Assembly (NCBI GenBank): GCA_965212165.1
Contig: OZ243096.1
Location: 2,480,001-2,544,000, forward strand
Origin: RHLJ01 sp965212165
GTDB taxonomy: Bacteria; Bacteroidota; Rhodothermia; Balneolales; Balneolaceae
Reading direction: 5' to 3'
Length of the DNA: 64,000 bases
The notes under the pieces were generated by a model. The model saw only the letters and a list, made by a program, of their open reading frames with translations, did no database searches and was not told the origin of the DNA. Positions 45,630 to 53,565 of the stretch are shown here, in pieces. The first letter of the stretch is position 1; each line of letters begins with the position of its first letter. A program made the position numbers and the translations under genes.

Positions 45630-46994
45630 ATGAAGCACATCTTTTTTACGCTCTTTCTTTTAATTAATAGTTCCCTTTTCATTTCTTTATATGCACAGGA
45701 AACGCAACCTGCTGATCAAATTGTAGCTGTAGTTAACAATCATGTGATATTAAAGTCTGATATTGATGCAGATGTGGTAAACTATATTCGTCAAGCTCAA
45801 AGTTATGGACAGCAAGTACAATTTTCAGAACAACTTTGGTATCAATTCTTAAACACTTCAATTGAAAACTTTATACTAATTGAAAAAGCAAAAGTTGATT
45901 CAGTAGTAATACCCGAGGATAGGATTACTAGACAAATGGACCAACGGGTTAATCAATTAATTCAACAAGCTGGAAGCGAGAGAGCGCTAGAACAAGCGTT
46001 TGGAAGATCAATTCTACAATTAAAAGACGATTTCAGAAGTGATTTCAGAGAACAAATGACAACTGAATCAGTTCGTAATACAAAAATACAATCTGTAAAG
46101 ATTACAAGACCAGAGGTTAAAGAATTCTTTGAATCCATCCCAAATGATTCCCTACCTACAATTCCTGAACAAGTAGCTCTATCTCAAATCGTAATTTTAC
46201 CTCCTGCTAAAGATGATGCTAGAGAAGCTTCAAGAGTTTTCGCAGAGTCATTAAGAGACTCCATATTAAATCATGGAAAATCTTTAGAAGAACTAGCAAT
46301 AAGACATAGTGATGGACCATCAGCTCCTAGAGGTGGACTTTTACCAATGATGGCACTATCTGATCTTGTATCTGAATACTCAGCGGCTGCCTCTGCCCTT
46401 CAACCAAATCAAATATCTAGAGTAGTTGAAACCGAATTTGGATTTCATGTAATTCAATTAATTCGTAGAGTTGGTGATCAAATTGAAACAAGACATATTT
46501 TAATTAGTGTTGATGCTTCTGAACTAGATGATGAATTTGCAATAAATCGACTTAATGAAATTAGAGATAGTTTAATGACCATGCCCGATTTGAGTTTCTC
46601 TGCTTTTGCACAAAGAGTTAGTGAAGACCCAGCAACTAAAGTTTCAGGTGGAAAAATTCAAGATCCTCAAACAGGTGAACGTTTAATACCTTTAAATAGA
46701 TTAGATCCAGCACTCTATAGAATAGTGTTATTAATGGATGAAGTCGGTACAATTTCAGACCCTAAGCCCTTCAATCCGAATGATGCTAATTCTGGTAAGG
46801 CATATAGGATAGTACGTCTAGATCGTCAAATTCAAGAACATGTTGCAAGCTTTGAACTCGACTATGAGCGCTTAAAATCAATTGCATTGCAACAGAAACA
46901 ATTCAAAATTTACGAAGAGTGGATACAAGATTTGAAAAATGAATTTTATATCGATTTTCGAATTCCAGTACCAAAAGAAATGGAGATTAATTGA
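45630..46994 (+). CDS. surA: SurA-like periplasmic chaperone/peptidyl-prolyl isomerase
   Basis: A 454-residue periplasmic chaperone for outer membrane protein precursors. The signal peptide ends near SLYAQ. The SurA N-domain begins at ADQIVAVVNNHVILKSDID. Two parvulin-like domains follow: the first with QIVILPPAK, GGLLPMM and TEFGFHVIQL, the second with TRHILISV and KVSGGKIQD. The architecture matches SurA. Its stop overlaps the moxR start. Confidence 0.85.
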   Translation: MKHIFFTLFLLINSSLFISLYAQETQPADQIVAVVNNHVILKSDIDADVVNYIRQAQSYGQQVQFSEQLWYQFLNTSIENFILIEKAKVDSVVIPEDRITRQMDQRVNQLIQQAGSERALEQAFGRSILQLKDDFRSDFREQMTTESVRNTKIQSVKITRPEVKEFFESIPNDSLPTIPEQVALSQIVILPPAKDDAREASRVFAESLRDSILNHGKSLEELAIRHSDGPSAPRGGLLPMMALSDLVSEYSAAASALQPNQISRVVETEFGFHVIQLIRRVGDQIETRHILISVDASELDDEFAINRLNEIRDSLMTMPDLSFSAFAQRVSEDPATKVSGGKIQDPQTGERLIPLNRLDPALYRIVLLMDEVGTISDPKPFNPNDANSGKAYRIVRLDRQIQEHVASFELDYERLKSIALQQKQFKIYEEWIQDLKNEFYIDFRIPVPKEMEIN

Positions 46995-47989
46995 TGAGTG
47001 AAGAAAGTATTGATCCTGTAAAACTTGCTGGAGAATTTGAACAAGCTTTCTCTGATTTAAAAAAAGAAATTCACAAAGTAGTAATTGGTCAAGAAGATAT
47101 TATTGATCTACTTTTGATAAGTCTTTTTTCAAAAGGGCATTGTGTTCTTGTTGGTGTTCCTGGACTTGCTAAAACCCTTCTAATACGTACATTAGCAGAT
47201 ACTCTTGGTCTATCCTTTAATAGAATTCAGTTCACACCTGATCTTATGCCTGGAGATATAACGGGCACAGAAATTATTGAAGAAAATAAGGAAAGAGGAA
47301 CAAAAGAATTTAAATTCATAAAAGGTCCAATTTTTGCAAATATTGTTTTAGCTGATGAAATCAATCGTACCCCACCTAAAACACAAGCTGCACTATTAGA
47401 AGGAATGCAGGAATATCACGTTACCGCATCTGGTACAACATACGACTTAGATACTCCTTTCTTTGTGCTCGCAACTCAAAACCCTATTGAACAAGAAGGC
47501 ACTTATCCACTACCTGAGGCACAATTGGATCGTTTTATGTTCAATATATGGGTTGATTATCCCAGTTTTGAAGAGGAAAAATCGATAGTTAGTCAAACTA
47601 CATCAAAGCAAAATTATCAATTAAATTCTGTTCTCAAAAAAGAAAAAATAAAAGAATTACAATCGCTAGTTAGAGAAGTTCCAGTTCCAGAAAGTGTACT
47701 TGATTATGCTGTCAAACTTGTTGGAATGACTCGACCTGATTCTCAGCTAGCTCCTGAATACATAAAAAAATACATGAGTTGGGGTGCTGGGCCAAGAGCT
47801 TCTCAGTATTTAATTCTTGGTGGTAAAGCACGAGCTTTATCTCAAGGACGATATAATGTTACTGAAGAAGATATTCGTACTCTTGCAATTCCAGTTTTAC
47901 GTCATAGAATAGTAAATAATTATGCGGCAGAAGCTGAAGGATTTACTACTGTTAAATTGATTAATAGACTAATTGATGACGTTCATTAG
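46994..47989 (+). CDS. MoxR-family AAA+ ATPase
   Basis: A 331-residue AAA+ chaperone-like ATPase. ATG 46994 overlaps the SurA stop (TGATG). Walker A is VGVPGLAKT, Walker B is LADEINRT, and the MoxR signature KTQAALLEGMQE is followed by ATQNPIEQEGTYPLPEAQLDRF. MoxR proteins work with von Willebrand factor A proteins to mature or load metals and cofactors in envelope complexes. The next gene is a VWA protein, but a DUF58 gene that often accompanies MoxR is absent. Confidence 0.92.
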   Translation: MSEESIDPVKLAGEFEQAFSDLKKEIHKVVIGQEDIIDLLLISLFSKGHCVLVGVPGLAKTLLIRTLADTLGLSFNRIQFTPDLMPGDITGTEIIEENKERGTKEFKFIKGPIFANIVLADEINRTPPKTQAALLEGMQEYHVTASGTTYDLDTPFFVLATQNPIEQEGTYPLPEAQLDRFMFNIWVDYPSFEEEKSIVSQTTSKQNYQLNSVLKKEKIKELQSLVREVPVPESVLDYAVKLVGMTRPDSQLAPEYIKKYMSWGAGPRASQYLILGGKARALSQGRYNVTEEDIRTLAIPVLRHRIVNNYAAEAEGFTTVKLINRLIDDVH

Positions 47990-48009
47990 AGTCAAAACAA
48001 CAGGTTAAT

Positions 48010-50118
48010 GTGGATTTTCAAGGCTTTCAAAATAACCTCCCTTCTTTTGTAATAATTCTTGTTGGATTATCACTAATTGGGATAGCTTTTTTTTCATACC
48101 GAAATATTAAAAGTATTCCCCTATTGCCTAAGATTGGGTTTATAAGTCTACGGGCAACAGCTTTTTTAATAATTCTACTACTTTTTCTAAATCCTTATTT
48201 TTTTTCCTCAGAAAAGATTACTAAAAATCCAAAACTGCTTGTTCTATTAGACAATTCTGAAAGTACAACTATTCAAAAAGGTGAATATTATGGAACAGAT
48301 TCGTATAGAGATGTTTTAAATCAATTAAATTTGGGATCTAATTCAAGAGTAGATTTTGAATTTTTCACTATTGGTTCATCAACAAATCAAATAATCTCAA
48401 CTGATTCACTTAAACTTAATCAGAGTGAAACCAATTTTGCATCAGCAATTTCTCAAATACAAGAATTAGAAGACGATTTTGATGCAAGTATTATTATTAG
48501 TGATGGTATTATTACGTTTGGAAGAAATCCAATTTTACAAGCATCAGAAATAACTATTCCATTGTATACCATTGCTTTAGGTGACACATCTAAAGTTAAA
48601 GATATAGCAATCAAGAATTTAGTTTATAATCCGAATGGCTATATTAGTACTAAGCATACTATTGATGTTGAAGTGGCTCAAAATGGGTTTGAAAATCAAG
48701 AAACAATAGTTAAGATTTTTGATTCTTCAGGATCCTTACTGGATGAAAATGAGCTTTCATTTAATACCAACAATCAAATTTCGACTACCTCACTAGAAGT
48801 TGAACTTGATGAGGAAGGACTTCAACAGTTCAATGTGGTCATAGATACACTTGAGGGTGAATGGACTTCTGAAAATAATATGTCTACTCTATCAGTTGAC
48901 GTATCTGATAGTAAAACTAAAATACTGCATATCTCTTTTGAAGTTCATCCTGATGTTAAAATGCTTCGATCAATTTTAAATAGTGATGAAAATATTCAAT
49001 TATCTACACTTACTTGGCTTGGTGATTCACGATTTATAGAAAATCAATCACTAGGTCTCGAAGAATATGATTTAATTGTATATCACGGTTTACCAACAGG
49101 CTCATTCGATACCTCAATTCTTGAAGGTTATACTGAAAAGCCATCTATTTATCTTCAACTTCCTAAAAGTAGAATAAACAATTCAAGATCACTCCCTGAA
49201 TTAGAGTTAATAAGAAATACAGGTAATCAAATTTTCCAGATTAATTTAATACCTGTTATTGAGAATTTAGATCATCCAATTATGGAACTTCCAGAAATTG
49301 GATATCAAAATATATCCCCACTTTTTAGTTCATTACGATCTCTTTCTATTTCGCCTGATGCCAATGATTTAATGAAAGTCGAATTTCAGGGTATTGAAAC
49401 TCCAAATATTGCCCTTAATGTTGCTGAAAGAGGTAATATACGTAGGTCAGCTATTTCGTCTTGGGGTTGGTATAAAATGTATCAGAGTCCAAATGAACAA
49501 GAACGAGAATTTGTAACCCAACTTTATCTAAATGTAGCTACTTGGACTTCTAATAATCCTGATGAAAGGCGACTTAGAATTACACCTTCGCAATCTATTT
49601 TCAATCTCTCTGAAGAAGTAATTATAAATGCTAATTTAAATAATGAAAGTGGAGAGCCTGAATCTGGTGCAAGTATTGAAATTAGCCTTAGTAATTCAAC
49701 AGACAATGAAGAACGTAGTTTTACAATGAGTAATGAAGGTAATGGTAGCTATCAATTATATATTTCATCTTTAAGTTCTGGTTTATATTCATTTAAAGCT
49801 GATGCTAGAAAAGGTGATCGTCAAATTGATACACAAATTGGAGAATTTCTTATACAAGATACTAATTCAGAATTCATAAATATTATAAGAAACGATGAAT
49901 TGCTTCGATCGTTATCAAATGAAACAGAAGGAAGATTCTTTAGTTTTGATGATCTAAATAGTTTTTGGAACCAATTGAGTTCAGATAATATCTTAAATCA
50001 AAAAGAGGAAATAATTGAATCTTATACCTTTCCGGTAAGATCACTTTTCTGGTTCGCACTTATAATAGCTTTATTAACTAGTGAATGGCTTGGAAGAAAA
50101 TACTACTCCCTACCTTAG
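48010..50118 (+). CDS. Membrane-anchored VWA domain protein
   Basis: A 702-residue inner membrane protein starting with GTG 48010. Helices at about 12-30 and 45-65, then a VWA domain whose metal-ion-dependent adhesion site is intact: DNSES (Asp81-Ser85), the Thr in ETNFAS and the Asp in IIISDG. Residues about 290-400 look like a glutamine-amidotransferase-like fold (YDLIVYHG), followed by an Ig-like region. A last helix lies at about 682-697. It is the likely partner of the upstream MoxR. Confidence 0.8.
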   Translation: MDFQGFQNNLPSFVIILVGLSLIGIAFFSYRNIKSIPLLPKIGFISLRATAFLIILLLFLNPYFFSSEKITKNPKLLVLLDNSESTTIQKGEYYGTDSYRDVLNQLNLGSNSRVDFEFFTIGSSTNQIISTDSLKLNQSETNFASAISQIQELEDDFDASIIISDGIITFGRNPILQASEITIPLYTIALGDTSKVKDIAIKNLVYNPNGYISTKHTIDVEVAQNGFENQETIVKIFDSSGSLLDENELSFNTNNQISTTSLEVELDEEGLQQFNVVIDTLEGEWTSENNMSTLSVDVSDSKTKILHISFEVHPDVKMLRSILNSDENIQLSTLTWLGDSRFIENQSLGLEEYDLIVYHGLPTGSFDTSILEGYTEKPSIYLQLPKSRINNSRSLPELELIRNTGNQIFQINLIPVIENLDHPIMELPEIGYQNISPLFSSLRSLSISPDANDLMKVEFQGIETPNIALNVAERGNIRRSAISSWGWYKMYQSPNEQEREFVTQLYLNVATWTSNNPDERRLRITPSQSIFNLSEEVIINANLNNESGEPESGASIEISLSNSTDNEERSFTMSNEGNGSYQLYISSLSSGLYSFKADARKGDRQIDTQIGEFLIQDTNSEFINIIRNDELLRSLSNETEGRFFSFDDLNSFWNQLSSDNILNQKEEIIESYTFPVRSLFWFALIIALLTSEWLGRKYYSLP

Positions 50119-50119
50119 A

Positions 50120-50635
50120 CTAAAATTTATTTAATACTACCGCTCCCTTTCCATAATCAGTAGTAATTACAACAAATAAATCTCCATATTTATCTTCATC
50201 AAGTTGTTCAAAACGCTCATTTCCTAAAACCATATTTGTTAAGGCTGGAGTTGTATTAGAGTGACCAACAATTAAAACTGTTTTGCCATTATTTTCTGTA
50301 ATTATTCTTTTTAAGAATTCGTCAACTCCTTGCAGTCCATATTCTTGCACTTCTATACCTAACTCATCCGCAGTTGGCTTAGCGGTCATCATTGTTCTTT
50401 TATAAGGAGTACTATAAATAGCAGAAATATTATATCCAGAAATAATTTTAGATAAGTTCTCAGCCCTTTCTTTTCCTTCTTCACTTATTGGTGGATTTCT
50501 TGTACCATCTTCAGCGCGTTCAGCATGCCGAACAAAAAGAAGTATAGTAGGTTCTTGCTGATAGGCCTCAACAAATGAAGGTAATACGGTTACAAGAATT
50601 AATATCGTAAATGCTGATCGAGTTATTTTATTCAT
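50120..50635 (-). CDS. Exported histidine phosphatase
   Basis: A 171-residue protein of the histidine phosphatase (phosphoglycerate mutase/SixA) superfamily. A signal peptide covers the first 24 residues or so (LPSFVEAYQQ). The catalytic RHG motif is VRHAERA, followed by SEEGKERAENL, and the second catalytic His is in IVGHSNTTP. The export signal makes a periplasmic role likely. It is convergent with the VWA gene, with stops 1 base apart. Confidence 0.85.
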   Translation of the reverse strand: MNKITRSAFTILILVTVLPSFVEAYQQEPTILLFVRHAERAEDGTRNPPISEEGKERAENLSKIISGYNISAIYSTPYKRTMMTAKPTADELGIEVQEYGLQGVDEFLKRIITENNGKTVLIVGHSNTTPALTNMVLGNERFEQLDEDKYGDLFVVITTDYGKGAVVLNKF

Positions 50636-50666
50636 AAAATGTGTTTGTTCTTACACCATTATATAT

Positions 50667-50697
50667 AAAAAAAGTCACACTTAAGAGTGCGACTTTT
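50667..50697 (-). terminator. Rho-independent terminator for the coiled-coil gene
   Basis: On the - strand AAAAGTC/GACTTTT and CACT/AGTG form a long stem with one mismatch and a 4-base loop, and a run of T follows. It ends the transcript of the 50708-52413 pair. Confidence 0.8.
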
Positions 50698-50707
50698 ATT
50701 CATATTT

Positions 50708-51940
50708 TTAATTTAGTTTCTTTGATTTAGATAAAACTAAAATATAACCACTAATTGATATTACAGTAAGTACTAATAAGACTAGAAATAATGGGTGAAT
50801 TGGTCTAGATTCAGATTCCCAGTCAATTAACTGATCATCAATAGAAGAAATCTGAGCTACCGTTAGAAATTCTGAATCTCGAATTAAGGTGCTCCATTCA
50901 TTTTTAACCTTATTAGACCAAAAACCTTGAAAGTTCTTGTAGTCTTCATAATCATTTTTTGAAATAATCCGACCGTCACTCTTTTTCTGAGCATTCTTAA
51001 TAAAGTTATCTAGAGCAATAAAGAAACTGTAGTTATTATCGAAAGCCTCTAGTTCAACTGAAGAAAATTCTAGATAATGGTCTACTGAATTCCACATTTT
51101 CTGAGATGTTACCATTCTCCAATCTCTCATTTTGGAATTAATTTCTGAATTCCATTCTGTTTTCTGCGAACCACCATAGGCTATTAATAAATTATCTCCA
51201 ATCTTATTCCATACTTCTTCAAAATGATGCTGCATAGCATACATTCTTAGGCGGTCTTCTACATAAAGAACTTGATTTGAGTTTGATGTATACTCAATAT
51301 TTTCTTCGATTATATTCACTAACATTTCTAGAGGGTTAGTTGATGAAACCCTACCAGATTCACTTTGATCTGATACCTCTCTCCCTTCATTAATAGTCAT
51401 ATCAATATATGTAATCATTAATGAATCTATCAGACTCATTACAAGTTCGTCTCTGAGCTCCAAATTCGTACGGTAACGCTTTACAAGCTTCGAAAGCTGT
51501 ACTTCATTTAATTGAGAATTCTTAATTGCTTTATGCAAAGAATCAGCTCTTTTATTTAGAAAGCTTATTTCGAATTTATAATTAGATACTTCTTGAGTTA
51601 AAATATCTAACCTTTCATTTTGATTCTCAATAATTAATAGTCTTTGTTCAGTAGATTTTAACTCTATGAATAGATTCACTAATTCAATTTTATAACTTGA
51701 AGGATATAGAGCATTATCTAATAATTCAGAATATTCTATAAATTTATCATCTAGTTTAATGAGCTCTTTTTCTATACTATCTATAGCAAATACACTCTTT
51801 GATTGTGTAATTGATTTGGATAAATCACTATAATTATCAATAAAATCTGTTTTTATTTTGTGATCACTTTGTTGAGCGAATACATTTGATGCAAATAGGG
51901 TGAATAAGGTTACTAATATAGATTTATTGACTGAAATCAT
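50708..51940 (-). CDS. Exported coiled-coil protein with C-terminal membrane helix
   Basis: A 410-residue protein. A signal peptide covers the first 22 or so residues (SNVFAQ). The next 200 residues are rich in Glu, Lys, Leu and Asn with heptad-like spacing, and probably form coiled coils; the central part has short Trp-containing segments (EVWNKIGDN, WRMVTSQKMWNS). A hydrophobic helix lies at about 380-402 with a short basic tail. So it would be periplasmic with a C-terminal anchor. I do not recognise the family. It overlaps the upstream lipoprotein gene by 4 bases. Confidence 0.6.
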   Translation of the reverse strand: MISVNKSILVTLFTLFASNVFAQQSDHKIKTDFIDNYSDLSKSITQSKSVFAIDSIEKELIKLDDKFIEYSELLDNALYPSSYKIELVNLFIELKSTEQRLLIIENQNERLDILTQEVSNYKFEISFLNKRADSLHKAIKNSQLNEVQLSKLVKRYRTNLELRDELVMSLIDSLMITYIDMTINEGREVSDQSESGRVSSTNPLEMLVNIIEENIEYTSNSNQVLYVEDRLRMYAMQHHFEEVWNKIGDNLLIAYGGSQKTEWNSEINSKMRDWRMVTSQKMWNSVDHYLEFSSVELEAFDNNYSFFIALDNFIKNAQKKSDGRIISKNDYEDYKNFQGFWSNKVKNEWSTLIRDSEFLTVAQISSIDDQLIDWESESRPIHPLFLVLLVLTVISISGYILVLSKSKKLN

Positions 51941-52413
51941 GATGTTACCTCTCCTTTTAATATTCCTTTTTCATTGAGTAATATTACATTATTTGAGTTT
52001 TCAATTAATTCTACTGCATAAACTCTCCAATTAAAGACAGGTGAAAAAAGTCCATTTTCATTTACTTGTATTTTCTTTTCTAACTTTAGCTGACCTTTTT
52101 TAGGTGTCATCACATATACATTTTTAAAGTTATCAGCTGTAATAAAGTAGTATCCAAGATTATTACGAATTATTCTGATTTCTGATATTTGCACAGAACT
52201 AGAATCTTTAAATTCTTCGAATTGAAATGGGAGAATAGAAAAGCTTATTCCATATCTTATATCTGATACTTTACCTTCAGAATCAGGTATAAGTACCGAT
52301 TCAATTTTTTGAGCATAGTTAACATTTTTAATTACTAGCGACTTATTGCAAGCCTGAAGAAATAACACTCCAAGTACAACTAAAGACAAAATTACTTTTT
52401 TAAAAGCCTTCAT
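51937..52413 (-). CDS. Uncharacterised lipoprotein upstream of the coiled-coil gene
   Basis: A 158-residue lipoprotein, lipobox LFLQAC near residue 22. ATG 52413 is chosen because AAGGAGG lies 5 bases before it on the - strand; a longer in-frame start would add 11 residues. The mature part is beta-rich without a recognised domain. It ends with the ATGA overlap with the coiled-coil gene, so the pair is co-translated and may form an envelope complex. Confidence 0.62.
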   Translation of the reverse strand: MKAFKKVILSLVVLGVLFLQACNKSLVIKNVNYAQKIESVLIPDSEGKVSDIRYGISFSILPFQFEEFKDSSSVQISEIRIIRNNLGYYFITADNFKNVYVMTPKKGQLKLEKKIQVNENGLFSPVFNWRVYAVELIENSNNVILLNEKGILKGEVTS

Positions 52414-52417
52414 CAGT

Positions 52418-52425
52418 TCCTCCTT
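52418..52425 (-). promoter_or_regulatory. Strong Shine-Dalgarno of the lipoprotein gene
   Basis: AAGGAGGA on the - strand ends 4 bases before ATG 52413 and fixes that start. Confidence 0.75.
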
Positions 52426-52480
52426 GATTATTTGTGGTTTAATCAATTATAGATCTGAAAGTAAATTTTGTTTCTGGAGA

Positions 52481-53023
52481 TTAAATAATAATTATGGTCT
52501 CAATAGGAGCGGTTTTACTTAGAGCATCTCTACCCTTCAAAAAACTAAGTTCTATAATAAAAGAATACCCAATAACTATTCCACCAAGTCTTTCAACTAA
52601 ACGAGTTGCTGCCGCTGCTGAACCACCTGTTGCAATTAAATCGTCATGAATAATTACTTTTGATCCCTTTTTAAAAGCATCACTATGTAATTCTAAGGAG
52701 TCTTCTCCATATTCAAGAGCATAAGTTTCAGAGATTGAATGCGATGGAAGTTTACCTGGTTTTCGAACTGGTACAAATCCCGCATTTAGATCTTGAGCCA
52801 TGTTAGTCCCAAAAAGAAAACCTCGGGATTCAAGACCTATAACATAATCTACTTCAACATCTCTAAATGGCTCACTAAGCAATATAGAAGTTAATTGTAG
52901 AGCTTTTTTATCTGCCAAAAGTGTTGTTATATCCTTAAACTGAATACCAGGTTTTGGGAAGTCCGGTATTGTCCGGATATTTTCAAGTAAATACTCTTTT
53001 ATACTTTCTTCTACTTTTTGCAT
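52481..53023 (-). CDS. apt: Adenine phosphoribosyltransferase
   Basis: It makes AMP from adenine and PRPP in purine salvage. The 180 residues have the N-terminal FPKPGIQFKDIT and the PRPP-binding VIIHDDLIATGGSA motif. GLESRGFLFG is another typical segment. It is divergent from tadA with a 59-base region between them that must hold both promoters. Confidence 0.95.
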   Translation of the reverse strand: MQKVEESIKEYLLENIRTIPDFPKPGIQFKDITTLLADKKALQLTSILLSEPFRDVEVDYVIGLESRGFLFGTNMAQDLNAGFVPVRKPGKLPSHSISETYALEYGEDSLELHSDAFKKGSKVIIHDDLIATGGSAAAATRLVERLGGIVIGYSFIIELSFLKGRDALSKTAPIETIIII

Positions 53024-53082
53024 AGGAATTGAATTAATTTGCTACGAAGGTATATAAAAGCTAACCCATCAATCAAGTAAAA

Positions 53083-53565
53083 ATGGATAATTTAAATAAC
53101 CAATTGTGGCAACCGCATATTAGGTTTATGACGCAAGCTATTTTACTTGCTGAACAAGCATTTGAAGAAGGTGAAGTTCCAGTAGGTGCTATAGTGGTAC
53201 ATAAAAATACTATTGTTGGTAAAGGTTATAATCAGGTTGAGAAATTAAATGATCCAACAGCTCATGCTGAAATGCTTGCTATTTCTGCTGCATGTGATAC
53301 ACTAAATGAGAAATACCTGAATGGATGCACATTATATGTAACACTTGAACCCTGTCCAATGTGTGCAGGAGCACTAGTATGGTCAAAAATCGGGACTATC
53401 GTATTCGCAGCTTCTGACCCAAAGTCGGGTGCTTGTGGAAGTGTACTCAATATTACACACAATAATTCTCTGAATCATAAACCTGAAGTCATTCAAGGTA
53501 TTTTAGAAAATAATGCTGAATATTTACTTAAATCGTTCTTCTCTTCTAAACGATTAAAATTTTAA
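53083..53565 (+). CDS. tadA: tRNA-specific adenosine deaminase
   Basis: TadA converts adenosine 34 to inosine in tRNA-Arg(ACG). The 160-residue zinc deaminase has the HAE motif in TAHAEMLAI and the zinc ligands in LEPCPMCAGAL, and the AACDTLNEKYL segment suits TadA. Its stop shares bases with the end of the convergent fusion gene (53562-53565). Confidence 0.9.
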   Translation: MDNLNNQLWQPHIRFMTQAILLAEQAFEEGEVPVGAIVVHKNTIVGKGYNQVEKLNDPTAHAEMLAISAACDTLNEKYLNGCTLYVTLEPCPMCAGALVWSKIGTIVFAASDPKSGACGSVLNITHNNSLNHKPEVIQGILENNAEYLLKSFFSSKRLKF

